DNA of 64,000 nucleotides from Phoronis australis (lineage: Eukaryota; Phoronida; Phoronidae): positions 395,250 through 459,249 of the forward strand of contig NMRA01000206.1 in the NCBI GenBank assembly GCA_002633005.1, in the 5' to 3' direction. Every line of letters starts with the position of its first letter. The stretch's first letter is position 1. Below, piece by piece: positions 1 through 10,400 of the stretch. Below the pieces are notes generated by a model, which did no database searches, was not told where the DNA came from, and worked only from the letters and a program-made list of their open reading frames with translations. The position numbers and the translations under genes were made by a program.

Positions 1-84
1 AGCATTTGTCAACTTAGTTCAGATATTTGATGTCACACCTGTTGCCGGTTTGAGTAGCGGTACGATATGCAATATCATTCACGG
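1..84 (+). CDS. PLB1: Phospholipase B1-like, exon fragment (cut by window edge)
   Basis: The gene continues to the left of the window. Read from base 2, the exon gives AFVNLVQIFDVTPVAGLSSG and then TICNIIH, resembling the conserved 'AFVNLV' segment of PLB1-type GDSL lipases. The donor is GTACGT at 85-90. The exon ends in phase 2 (GG) and is completed by the T that opens the next exon. PLB1 proteins hydrolyse acyl chains from phospholipids and related lipids, usually at the outer cell surface or secreted. The GDS nucleophile block is upstream and not visible, so activity cannot be judged from this fragment alone. Confidence 0.8.
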
Positions 85-344
85 GTACGTGACCTAAATT
101 ACATAACTATACACTAGGCCGCCTCGTGGCGCCTCAGTCATGAAAAAAATCGCATCGTGTACTTGCAGCTTGTCGGTAAATATTAAATTTTGAAGTTCAA
201 ATCTCATCTAGTTACTATTGGAATAGAACTGTTATTTAAAACGACAACCCTAATTGCAACCAGTACCACGTTGAAGCGGTGACCAACTTACGACAAACAA
301 TAGCTTCCCTTACTTAACAAGCCATGTCATTTTGTCATTTGAAG

Positions 345-519
345 TGCTGTTTGCGGATGCGGGCACGGAAGTAACGCTGACCCAGAAGGCCTCACTGAGC
401 TCTCCAGACAGTATCAACGGGTCACAGAAGATTTGGTTAACAGTGGGCGCTACGACACAAGGGAAGATTTCACAGTGGTTATGCAACCTTTCTTCAGAGA
501 CACCGCCCCTCCTCTGAAG
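345..519 (+). CDS. PLB1: Phospholipase B1-like, internal exon
   Basis: The translation contains a Cys/Gly-rich start ([10 protein letters not shown]), then [20 protein letters not shown] and [17 protein letters not shown]. The last part is the highly recognisable '[17 protein letters not shown]' stretch of PLB1. The acceptor is ...CATTTGAAG and the donor after CTGAAG is GTACTC, which is a weak consensus, but phase fits both neighbours (2+1 on the left, 0 on the right). The left edge is the less certain one. Confidence 0.85.
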
Positions 520-1086
520 GTACTCCAGCTGACCTATCGCCAGGATTTTGAGTGACAGCTTAACTGACCATTTAGAACTCATCGTTCTTGACACACCTTC
601 GTTTCCAAGTCGCCATTTTACCCGACAAACAACACGTTGCCGGGTAAAACTTATTGTTTGTTAGTCGACATTACGCAAGGGGGCGGAGCTTGCGATAGGT
701 CACTTGCTGTTCTTGTAACAATAATGATGCTAGTTTCCAAAGGATAACTTTAGTCTTAAAGTTACCGTTTTACACAAACCTTCGAAATGGTGTATATACT
801 AGTTCAAGTTCGTCCATATTTTAAAACTGGCAATTTCGTGTTAGCCACCAGCAGTCTTGCAATTTTACTTGCTAACTAACCAAGAAGGGACTACTGGAAT
901 CTCTCAGAAGACTTGAAGTGCTTCCCCTTTAGAACCAGTCAGGAAAACTTGGCTCAAATTCTTGGTGTATACTCCATGTATCGGGAGAACATGCACCCGA
1001 ATGAATTCACGATCAAATATATTTACAAACAGAACGCTGTGCAAAAGCTATTTAAAGTCATACACCTGAGGTAACGTATTTTACAG

Positions 1087-1188
1087 GAGAACAGTGATGA
1101 ACCCGACTTGAGTTACTTCGCTCCAGACTGCTTCCATTTCAGCGAAAAGGGGCACCAAGTGTCGGCCCGGGCTTTGTGGAATGCAATG
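1087..1188 (+). CDS. PLB1: Phospholipase B1-like, exon with catalytic Asp/His block
   Basis: The translation includes [18 protein letters not shown] followed by [16 protein letters not shown]. The D-x-x-H pair (APDCFHFS) is the block V motif of GDSL/SGNH hydrolases, which supplies the acid and base of the catalytic triad. The acceptor TTTTACAG and donor GTGAGA are both good. The exon is phase 0 at both ends (34 codons). This is the strongest single piece of evidence for the family. Confidence 0.92.
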
Positions 1189-1605
1189 GTGAGAAAACAT
1201 TCTATGATGGGCGCTACATATATTCTTAGATATATTCTTCCCGCCTCATTTCAGTTAAAACGTGAAACAAATCACGTAAACCAATAATTAAGGTATTTGT
1301 ATAGGCTTTTCGTTTTGTGCACGTCATCTCCGTGTTGCTATAAAAATCGTGAGCATAAAACTGTGACAATGATAGCATTTATGTACTTGCTTTTGGGTTA
1401 AAATTGAGATTTATGCAGTGATTTTATCGAGGCGCGCATTACACTACAGTGAAATTTATAACAGGAATAAACTTCAAAGAAACGTTAAATGCATATCTTA
1501 TGTAAGATTTGAATCTTCACCCATCCCAACAGCTCCGTCATTTAGGTGAAAAATCAACTTTAAGTAACCCTTGTCTTGATAAAAATCTAAGGCTTTGTTC
1601 TGCAG

Positions 1606-1671
1606 CTTACACCTATCGGTTCCAAGAGAACGGAATGGAGGCTGGATGATTACATGACGTGCCCTACACAG
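1606..1671 (+). CDS. PLB1: Phospholipase B1-like, penultimate exon
   Basis: A 22-codon, phase 0 exon reading LTPIGSKRTEWRLDDYMTCP then TQ. It corresponds to the 'LEPVGxK...LKCP' segment that closes each PLB1 lipase unit. The acceptor is TTCTGCAG and the donor GTAGGT. It is too short to identify alone and relies on its position and phase between the neighbouring exons. Confidence 0.85.
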
Positions 1672-2175
1672 GTAGGTTGAAAATGAACTAGTAGACCAAA
1701 TAAAACCAATTACAACGAACAGTAAATAATGACTACTGGCGCACTTTGTGTTGAGCCGAAATTCCGATGAGTTATTTATGAGGAAAACTGTTCATCAGAT
1801 TTTTACTTATAGTTGTACAGGGGCTGGTGGTTCCTTGGAGCAAACGAGCTGCGATGAATATCAGATATGTGTACCTCGCAGTTCTGTAGCGTCCAGAGGT
1901 GATTCCCGGGGCGATTTTTATTGGATGCCCATTTCTGTCTACTCAAATGCATGGATCGAATAGTAAAAAAGACGAAATTTCAAAAACTTTATTCATAGTG
2001 ATTGGATACCCCTCCGATGCAGATGCCCTGGGACGTCGCCCCGTCTCCCATTTTGCACGCAACTGGTTCCTCATCTAGTTACGGTGTCTTGCTGACGGCA
2101 AACACAGCTGTATACTTTCAGAACGAATTGTACATTATTTGACAGTTGTTAATCAAGTTTTTTTATTCTTTGCAG

Positions 2176-2208
2176 GCACGACCTTATCTGGCTACCCGAC
2201 TCAACTAA
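2176..2208 (+). CDS. PLB1: Phospholipase B1-like, terminal exon with stop
   Basis: After the acceptor TTCTTTGCAG the exon reads ARPYLATRLN and stop TAA, in phase 0 with the preceding CPTQ. This resembles the 'CPxxxxPYLYT' end of PLB1 lipase units. The protein therefore ends just after the lipase domain, with no C-terminal transmembrane helix like that of the vertebrate brush-border enzyme. This suggests a secreted form, or another isoform that uses a different last exon. Confidence 0.78.
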   Translation, partial: ARPYLATRLN

Positions 2209-2287
2209 ATGTCAAACATTCTGTTTATTGGCCTAAAAGGAACTAACTGTAATCAAGGTATGCAGTTAAGTGTTAATGAAAAAAAAC

Positions 2288-2293
2288 AATAAA
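2288..2293 (+). other. Polyadenylation signal AATAAA of the PLB1-like gene
   Basis: Canonical AATAAA 80 bases after the PLB1-like stop codon on the same strand. It implies a short 3' UTR of roughly 100 bases. Position and hexamer are seen; use is inferred. Confidence 0.55.
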
Positions 2294-3672
2294 TTGATAA
2301 TTATATCAACTGGCAGTACTTCGGGAGCAAGTTTTCCGATATTATAGCAAAATTGGTTACGACACTTGTCGTTATTAACAATCTTTATTCCGTTCCGTTC
2401 GTATCCTCGGAACAAAGTTCGACACTCAAAAGAACATGGGGGTAGAGCAACTGACCAAGAGACTTGATTAAAAGACACACGATATTTCGAAGCATACTTG
2501 TTTCATTCTCAAGTCGAAATAAGACGACGCAGTAATACCACCACAGAGCAAACGCTGGAAACATACACCGTGAGACACGGCAGGTGTTATTTTACACAGC
2601 AAGTTTAGTAAATCGGTGATTATGCGAAATGTATAATTTTGACTATGTTTATTGTAGTTGCATAATATGAGGCGTAAAAAGATCGTTATCAAAGATGGGG
2701 AATAGAAGATAACTATTCCTATCAAGGTGTATGGCCTGAGCTCTTCATTAAAGATATGACGTTTTAATTAATTTAGCCATGAACTCTAGAAAAAATCCGA
2801 CCAGATTCATGACTTACATAATTTATTTTCCAGTATTATACCAGAAATTTCTAGTGTAACTGAGGGACCTTTGTTTTATATTTTTTATTCGAACGCCATG
2901 TTTAAATGACAGTATGTGGCTCCGACATTGCAGAACATTTACCGTATTTTACGAAACACATCAGGTGTGGATTGCAGAAAGTGTCTCATTTTACATGTGT
3001 GAAAATTATTCTCGATTGGCTGATGGGTAGTTAGCTCTCACATAGTTTTAAAAGACACACCGCAAGCAGCTCAACCATGAGAGCGTCATTCATTGATCAC
3101 GACCGCCATTCTTTTCTTGTGGAGGCTATGAGAATGCTAGCAGCAGTGACTTCAGTCTTAGATGACTAAGGCTATTATATCTTGTCAGTGTGACATTTCC
3201 TCTCCAGAAAACCATCGTATGTCAATTTGACATGGCCTAAATTAAAATTAGAAAAAAGGTTTCCCTTAATTCCTGAAACCAATCGCATCAACAGTGCCAT
3301 TCAAAACTACTTATCAGCAAACTGACAAAAGAATTTGTTTGTAAAATGATATTTTATTGCAAAAGCAGGACACCCCACGACAAGTGTATACGAGGAATGC
3401 GTTAAAGGATCTCCGAGAACTTTAAGTTACTTTATTGAGCGTCTGTAGATACTACACGTCAACTTATAAACGCATCAGTGACAACACGTTTTGCTCACCA
3501 CCTCCATGAGGATAGGGTGAGAAAATGAACATTATAATTTACTTCAAGGGTAAATGGTCAAATGCATCATACAGATGCTGGACTCGGGCCAGTGTCCTGA
3601 CGGACGCCACTATTGTATAAAGGAAATTGATGAGATAAACAAAGAAAAAAAACAAGTAAAAGTCATAAGCAC
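2294..3672. other. Intergenic region between two convergent 3' ends
   Basis: AT-rich sequence between the candidate poly(A) signals of the PLB1-like gene (+) and the semaphorin gene (-). The short open frames here look like chance. Extra reverse-strand AATAAA hexamers (TTTATT on +) occur here, so the semaphorin 3' UTR could run further than proposed. Confidence 0.5.
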
Positions 3673-3678
3673 TTTATT
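3673..3678 (-). other. Candidate polyadenylation signal of the semaphorin gene
   Basis: AATAAA on the minus strand about 2.68 kb beyond the semaphorin stop codon. Other minus-strand AATAAA hexamers exist nearby on both sides, so the true 3' end is uncertain. This is one reasonable choice, not a proven site. Confidence 0.3.
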
Positions 3679-6359
3679 CTTTATCAACTGTTTTGCTGAC
3701 AGTACAAAAATATACAAAATGAGGCAACTGCCAAGCAGAAAGTAGGCTCTATAATCTGCCAAAGGAGAAGCAGTGAATAACGAATAAATGAAAGATTTAA
3801 CAAATCTTAATGTAGTCCCAAAGCAAATGTTTATTTTACCTTAAAGTAACAGCTTTAATACACAGCAAATTTAACTGACTGCACTTCAAAACGGTGAAAA
3901 ATCAATGTTAACAAAGCTCCCCCAGTGATGTAGTACAGAGCCTCTCTCTCCACAAGAACAAGAGCCCTAGTCCTTCTATGCCTTGTTTTACAAGGCTACA
4001 CTCAAGACAAGACAAGACAATTATTACATAATTGACAAAACATAAAATAGAAATTGATATAACAAAACTAACTGGTCAACTCAACTACAAGCAAAATATC
4101 AGATTTGATTTGCATAAGTACGAGTTGTGGGTAAAAAGTTAATTGCCTATTCAGAAACAAAGCTAAGTGAAAATAATAAATTATCCACCGCTCGTTTTAC
4201 TGAAAAATTAAAGACGGCACGAAAAAATTTTTTTTGCATCAACCGTGAGAAAAAGTGATGGCAAAAAATTAATTAAATCAGTAAATAGTTTGCTCATAAT
4301 AAAACATATGTTGAGTATATGAATGTACATAATCATGAAACAATTAAAATCTCTACCAGAGAGACACACATGAAAATAAATGCAACATGATGTTATGGCT
4401 GTAAGGCCAGGAAGTTGTTATTATTTGTCCAAAACATAAGCACTTATTACTTGCCAAAATTTGTATTAATTTCCTGAATTGCTGATATCCAGTTCATGAT
4501 TAGTTCAGTTCATGATTAGCTTGTCATTATAAAAATGAAACACTATGTTTTTGTATATAAGTGAAAACTTTTAAAGGTGTATCAGTCCAGGTTAGTAAGG
4601 CATCACAGATGAATAACACATATACTTCTATAATCATAAATTTTCCGAAAATGAAGACATAAATACTGGCGTACAGTCCACAGAGCCAAAACAAACTTTG
4701 TATCAGTTATAAATTTTACATTTTATATTCCATGGCAAACACTCATGTGTGGGGAAGGGGCCTGTGCCTTAAGAGTGGACTTTTATCAAAAGCAAGGGAA
4801 ATCCTTCACCCAGTGTACACTCCTTATACCAATTCACCACCAAGTCATCACTAAGTCTGCTCCCCTGGCAAAGCTTCAAGTAAACAGGAGCAAAATGCTC
4901 TAAAGCAAGTTGTTCTGGGGTAGTTCATAGTCTGCAAGGAGCTTTAGAGCAGAATGTGTAGTGTTTTGATGTATTGGAACAGGCCAAAGAAGGAGGGGTG
5001 TCAGGTAGTGTATGTAGGACTACCATGCATGATATTCTTTGCTCAATATTACATGATCACCCCTGTACGCACGAGAAACTAATCCCGATTCCGTTCTCCA
5101 CACCGAGGCTGTAAACACTGGGAAGGCATGCCTGTGAGATGAGAATTTTCACAGTTAATAAAACCGTCTGAATCTGAAGGCCTGCAACTCTTTACACAAC
5201 CTCACAAACTTTGAGAAATGCATCCTGAGACCGTACACCAGTATTTGCGGTAAATACAAAATTGAACTTATCAATATGGATCATAGTCATAATAAGTGAT
5301 ATCATCACAAATAAAGAATCAATATGTTATACATCGTGACGGCCCTTCATAACAGGATATTAACCCTGGCAGTGGATAATTAGGCTTGTGCACTGTTTGT
5401 GTTTTTGTCTTTCACCTGGCAAAGAATTGAACAACCACAGAGTGGTTAATTCAGATACTCGCTTACGTTATTACATTCAGCATTAACCGGATAATCTCAC
5501 CAATTTTGGACAAAAATAACTGCCAAAATTGTCCTTTCATCATTTTCAAGGGCTTCTAACATTGCTGTGAATGCCAACAACATTCAACTTGGAAATTCAC
5601 GTGGAAAATCCTTCAATTTGGTGCCACACACGTTTCTTGGGAAAAACGATGAAATAAATGTCCACCTGTTGGCCGTATTGTGAACTAAATTGGTGATATT
5701 TTACTGAAACCAACATAATCCAACAGGTTATTGAAGGACATCATCTGGCTTTAAGTGAATGTCACCAGTATTCATTGCACATCATGAATGCAATTCAACT
5801 TTGTTGCATTCTATCAACATCTTCCAACACGTGAGGTGAGCTCCTGTATGGGAGTCTATCACAAATATATCATGCCTTCTAGCAGTTCAATAGTGTTGAA
5901 GCTATGCACCATTTCCCTATTGAACTCTTGTGAAGTTCGTGATTATGCGAATGGCGTAAAACGCTCCATAGGATTCCATTCATGACAATCTTATTTCTGT
6001 GAGGACAATACAGCACTCACACCAAAAGACAAAATCTCATAACTTGATCCAGGTTTAGGGCTGGTGTGGCCAAAGCTTTGTGTACACATCACTTAGCAAC
6101 AGTCTGAAGGTGAAGATCAGCCAACAAAGTGTTAACACAAAATATTGTTTGGCATCCGTTGAGCAAATTCCTTGTGTAACATCAGAGCTCTGATGTCTCC
6201 TCACCTACTTGATGGTTTATAACAACAGTCATGTCTGTTTGTTCCATCACGTTTCATTGGCCCATTCAGGACAACCACATATGAACTCTCCAATCACAGC
6301 TCTCATTGCAGATCTCCTGCTCCAATCACAGTCCTGTCTGTGAAACATCACTACCAACA
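3679..6359 (-). other. Probable 3' UTR of semaphorin 5 (about 2.7 kb)
   Basis: AT-rich sequence after the TAG stop at 6360-6362 with no recognisable coding region. It contains a family B MITE at 5488-5706. The extent is inferred only from the candidate poly(A) signal. Confidence 0.35.
5488..5706. mobile_element. Family B MITE, copy in semaphorin 3' UTR
   Basis: Non-coding element of about 220 bp with imperfect terminal inverted repeats. The left end is close to CGGATAATCTCACCAATTTT. The reverse complement of the right end is close to CAGTAAAATATCACCAATTT. The interior has the family phrases 'GGCTTCTAACATTG' and 'GTTGGCCGTATTGTG'. Confidence 0.65.
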
Positions 6360-6766
6360 CTATAAATCATTCGATGATAAATTTGTCCGCATGGAATTGC
6401 GCTTTGCCTCTTTTATATTGTCCTTCTTAGAATCCTTCCTACTCAACTGCCTATTGAGAGTACTTGTATTTAGTGTGATGTTCATAGCATTCAATTCCTG
6501 TTCACTGCAATACTGATTGTTCAAACTAACTCCTGACGGCACGGTGGATAATGTCGTCATATAAAGATTAGGTTGTGCTTCGTTCTTGTGGTTTCTTTCG
6601 TTCTCCACCATGGGTTTCTCCCTTCTCTCTTTCCGCCGGATGTACATGAAAATTGCGAACACCACCAACCCGCCTAGGACAAAACCTGCCACAGCGCCCC
6701 CTATAGCGTGTTCAATTCCCAGTCCACCCCTGGCTACCTGCTCCTGGGTTTTCCCCAATCGGATTT
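6360..6766 (-). CDS. SEMA5: Semaphorin 5 exon 18: transmembrane helix, cytoplasmic tail, stop
   Basis: A juxtamembrane segment is followed by the helix AIGGAVAGFVLGGLVVFAIF then MYI (about residues 979-1001). Basic stop-transfer residues RRKERR follow. The helix holds Gly at four-residue steps (GAVAGFVLG), a glycine zipper that commonly mediates helix dimerisation. The tail of about 90 residues is Asn/Ser/Lys-rich and ends in SNDL before TAG. It includes MNITLNTSTLNRQLSRKDSK, with possible basophilic kinase sites (RKDS, KRNS). It is unlike the vertebrate tails I know, as expected for a fast-evolving region. The acceptor is CTCGTTCCAG. Confidence 0.95.
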
Positions 6767-7076
6767 CTGGAACGAGAAAAGGAAAAATGAAAACAAATAA
6801 CAGATTGAAGGTGCAGAATAAGCATTATGCACTTAAGTTAAGTACACCACCAAACTAAGTGTGTGACCCGTGACACTTAATATTCATGAAACAGTCAAAA
6901 ATCTATACAAAGATTTACATACCTGTACAATCATGTGGGCAACAAAAATGTACAGGTAACAATAATGTGCAGGTAACAAAACTGTACAATATGCATCCTA
7001 TCCCCCAAACCAGGGAAACCTTCAGCAGCAACCTTCAGCAGAAGACATTTCGACGAGAACAAGAAACTAAACTCAC

Positions 7077-7229
7077 CTCCTTCATTGAAGAGACATGGTC
7101 GTTCTTCCCTACTGAGACCTTGACATTCAGTGTCTGACGGCGACGGAACATCACAGTCCCTCTTCCTAAACTCCATACTGTTGCTAGCACACGCGGACCA
7201 CTCTGACCACACTTTCCAACCATTGTTGT
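7077..7229 (-). CDS. SEMA5: Semaphorin 5 exon 17: thrombospondin repeat 7
   Basis: Reads DNNGWKVWSEWSACASNSME, FRKRDCDVPSPSDTECQGLS and REERPCLFNEG. The last, shorter repeat has the class 5 ending 'ESRPCxF(D/N)'. The acceptor is ATGGTTACAG and the donor GTGAGT. It ends in phase 1. Confidence 0.96.
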
Positions 7230-7878
7230 CTGTAACCATAAAAACACACACATAACAGCAAGAGTTGGATTAGTACTACTCACACGAACAGACTTTGATC
7301 GCGGTTTTCAAGGAAATTTGTAATGTTCTACCTTCACAGGTATTTCAAACAGTATAACATTACCATCCTCTGGTCTGTTCACGCCTCCTTAACAAGAATT
7401 TGCAATCAAAAATTAAAAAATGTGTCATTAAAAAGTTTACTTCCAAAAAAAATCCTTAGTCTGTTTCCATTTCTGCCACAAAGAACCCTCGAAGATTACC
7501 GTAGAAGTAAAAGCTAGGTCCGAAGGTTAACTTTTGACATCTTGTCTCATAAGGTAAATTTTAAATAACATCAACAAACTATATCACTTCTTCCAGAAAC
7601 TGCTATGAACTTCAGTGAAGATGTGACAAGACAAACTTCAAGTTTTTGTATTCAATTGATCATTCTCCAAGTGAAACATGTGTCCTGAGTATAATCAGTA
7701 CAAACATTCCAATTATCCCATGTAAAATTTCATCCCGACAAAAAATCTACAGCAAAACCAATTGGATTGAGGAACTGCAACTTAACTCTACTATCAACTC
7801 CGGCACTTCAACATGCATGCATGTTTAAGTGACCACCTCTGCCACAAGAGGGCACTGCATGACAAGTGAAATACTTAC

Positions 7879-8043
7879 CCCTGCAATCAGCTGAGCACAA
7901 GGCGGTCTCCTTGTTAGAGCCTGGACAGGGGATATCGTAGCTGCGCCCCTTGATATTGCTCCGACACGACCGCAACCGTGACTTGACACCATGACCACAG
8001 CTCACTGAACACGTGATCCAAGAGCTCCAACATGACCACTCAC
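7879..8043 (-). CDS. SEMA5: Semaphorin 5 exon 16: thrombospondin repeat 6
   Basis: Reads EWSCWSSWITCSVSCGHGVK then SRLRSCRSNIKGRSYDIPCP and ALCSADC. The WSCWSxW start matches class 5 repeat 6. A C-x-x-S-C site (CSVSC) could be O-fucosylated. The acceptor is TGCCCCCTTTAG and the donor GTAAGT. Confidence 0.96.
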
Positions 8044-8944
8044 CTAAAGGGGGCAGTGCAGTCACTATTACATTATGACACACTTGGACCACACTGTAAC
8101 ATTTTCACATCTTGAGCTAGTATCATGTATATGTAGTATACTTTACATTACATGGAGAACCTTATTGACAAATCTGTGTATTTAGTCACATTTCTACAAA
8201 ACTAGATTTTAACAAAGTAACAGTACATATTTTCTGAAAATAAAGCCTGTTGAATTAAATTATTTATAATTACCAATCTGCCACTTGTTGGGTCACACGA
8301 CCATGTCGTTTTTAGTAAAATTTAGCAACAAAGAAATTACATTGAAAGCAATATAAAATATTGCTAACACGATCAAATTTCCTTTTGATATAAATGAGAT
8401 CTCAAAAGCGATGTTTCAGTTTTCTGTTTTTCGTTATTTCATAAAAAACATATAAGTCCTATTTTTGATAGCCTCTCAAGCAAGAGTGTAACAATGCCCA
8501 TCAGTATCTTAGAGAACACTGTTCAAAGCACAGTGTCTGTAAGTTAATAAATTCGATAAGACATTTCTGAAATATGATGTTCCAGAGTTATGACCAAAGT
8601 TGGACATTCTCCAAGGACCTACGTAACCATAAAATAGTTCCAGGAATAATTTTAGGAACACGGTCTGTGTCATTGGCAACGAAATAATTTCAATTACGCA
8701 CTGTGATTGCCAAACTCGGGCCGACGGGTCCATTAGAATTGGAAGCCAATACACAAAAAACTAGGTCCTCCAAATTGACCCACAGATTTTAAGCCGGGTG
8801 GGTCAATTCACCCATACCCACGTTTTTATAAAATGATCGCTGTAGTGCTGTTTCAAATGTTAAAGAAACTAGCTTTATTGAACGGGGCGCTTTTCCGAGA
8901 AAGCATCTGGAAGACACCTTAGCACAGTGAACCAGAGTATTTAC

Positions 8945-9139
8945 CTTGGCACGAGTGTATGTTACACTCTTTCTGTTCGATAGAGTACCCCACACAATCC
9001 TGGCCGTTTCCTTTGGGTCTAGGGCTGTTGCAATGTCGGTCACGCCACTGGCTGCCTACACCACAAGCTCGGGAACATGGGGTCCATTCTGACCAATAAG
9101 ACCAGCCGCCGTTTACATTGGCCACTCGCCCACTGCCAT
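8945..9139 (-). CDS. SEMA5: Semaphorin 5 exon 15: thrombospondin repeat 5
   Basis: Reads GRVANVNGGWSYWSEWTPCS, RACGVGSQWRDRHCNSPRPK and GNGQDCVGYSIEQKECNIHS. A short linker precedes a full repeat with WxxWxxW. 'YxEQKECNIxxC' is close to vertebrate class 5 repeat 5. The acceptor is TTCCCAACAG and the donor GTAAAT. Confidence 0.96.
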
Positions 9140-9867
9140 CTGTTGGGAAAATGGAACAACGTGAATTGGTAAGATTATCAGATTTTGTAGCCCAGTAGAA
9201 TAATGATGACCTCGTGCTGAGTGTTATCTAAGGGAAACTAAAGTGAATAGGAAATGTATGAAGGCACACAAAGTGCATTAAATGGATACAACAAAGACGA
9301 AAAGTAAATCAAATTCAGACTGCTTAAGAGAGTGTAAAAGTCACACTTTGCACTTCATGAGGAACGTAAAGCAGCCGTGCATTCCATGGACGTGACCACT
9401 TAATGCAGGTATGTAGTGAGACTGCATGATTTGCTTGAAATGCATCTTGTGTATTCACAAAGTGTTCACGTCTACAGAATGCACGCCACGTGTAATCAGT
9501 TGATTATAGGCCCTCACACTGAGTTGCTTCAATCAAACACCTTTTGCAAGACGTCCAGAGTAAGTTCAGGCGTGCAATTGGGTTGGAATATCAACTAATA
9601 CTACGGCGGTACTATCAGGGTTGATCCAGTGCATTAGCACTTAACAGTGTACTGCAAGGGTGACTTATCAGACTAGAATACGGAAAGAGCAACATTCCAT
9701 TATGGCAAATACTACAGTGAATGTGCAAAATTGTAGACTTTTGACTTTAGAGCACAGCAAGCCTATGGTAGCCATGGAAACATTTCAGCATGCTTCACAA
9801 TCAAGATAACACTATAATAGACTATAATTCAAACTTCAAGTGCAGTTAACAGTATTCCTTAATGAAA

Positions 9868-10110
9868 AAATTCTCCAGTTTGGTACACAATATGGCGGAC
9901 AAGTGAAATCTCATTTTGTCAAAATTTTTAACAAAAATAAATTTCCAGGAAAATTTACTTTGCTCTTAGCATGGTTTGTATGGCGTGGTTTTTTACCTAA
10001 CAACATTGGGAAATGTTTGAGCAATTTTTAATAATGTGGTAAGCCTCTGAAAAATGGAAACATGTCAATTTTAGCAATTATTTTGTCCCAAACTGAAGAA
10101 TTTCTACAAT
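9868..10110. mobile_element. Family B MITE, degenerate copy (intron 14)
   Basis: Carries the end phrase 'CAGTTTGGTACACAATATGG' and, near the other end, 'GCAATTATTTTGTCCCAAACTG'-like sequence in inverted orientation. It is divergent, so its borders are approximate. Confidence 0.45.
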
Positions 10111-10310
10111 ACCTCTACAATAACTAGTCATGACAACAGTATTGGCAGACAAAATGTCGTCGTAAAACAACTTTTTTTTGCAGTGCAGGGTTATGGGTTA
10201 TCTGTGTGCATATTCAAATATGTTACAACAATGTCATCTATTTCCAGCCACTACAGCGGAGAGCAAGTCATCCCCCCTCATGAACCACACAAACATTCTC
10301 AGTAACAAGG

Positions 10311-10400
10311 TTCTTTTCTCACGAACACAATTCTTTTCTCATGAACACATTTTACCCATGAACAAAAGTCTTTTCTCATGAGCACAATTCCTTTCTCAAT
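10311..10400. repeat. Degenerate short minisatellite (about 20-bp unit)
   Basis: Repeated phrase TTCTTTTCTCATGAACACAA in about four imperfect copies within intron 14. Looser versions continue to about 10460. Confidence 0.55.

Noticed and set aside
6586-7283. Open frames overlapping semaphorin exons 17-18 in other frames or on +
   Set aside because: They are shadows of the true exons; splice signals and family motifs support only the minus-strand frame.
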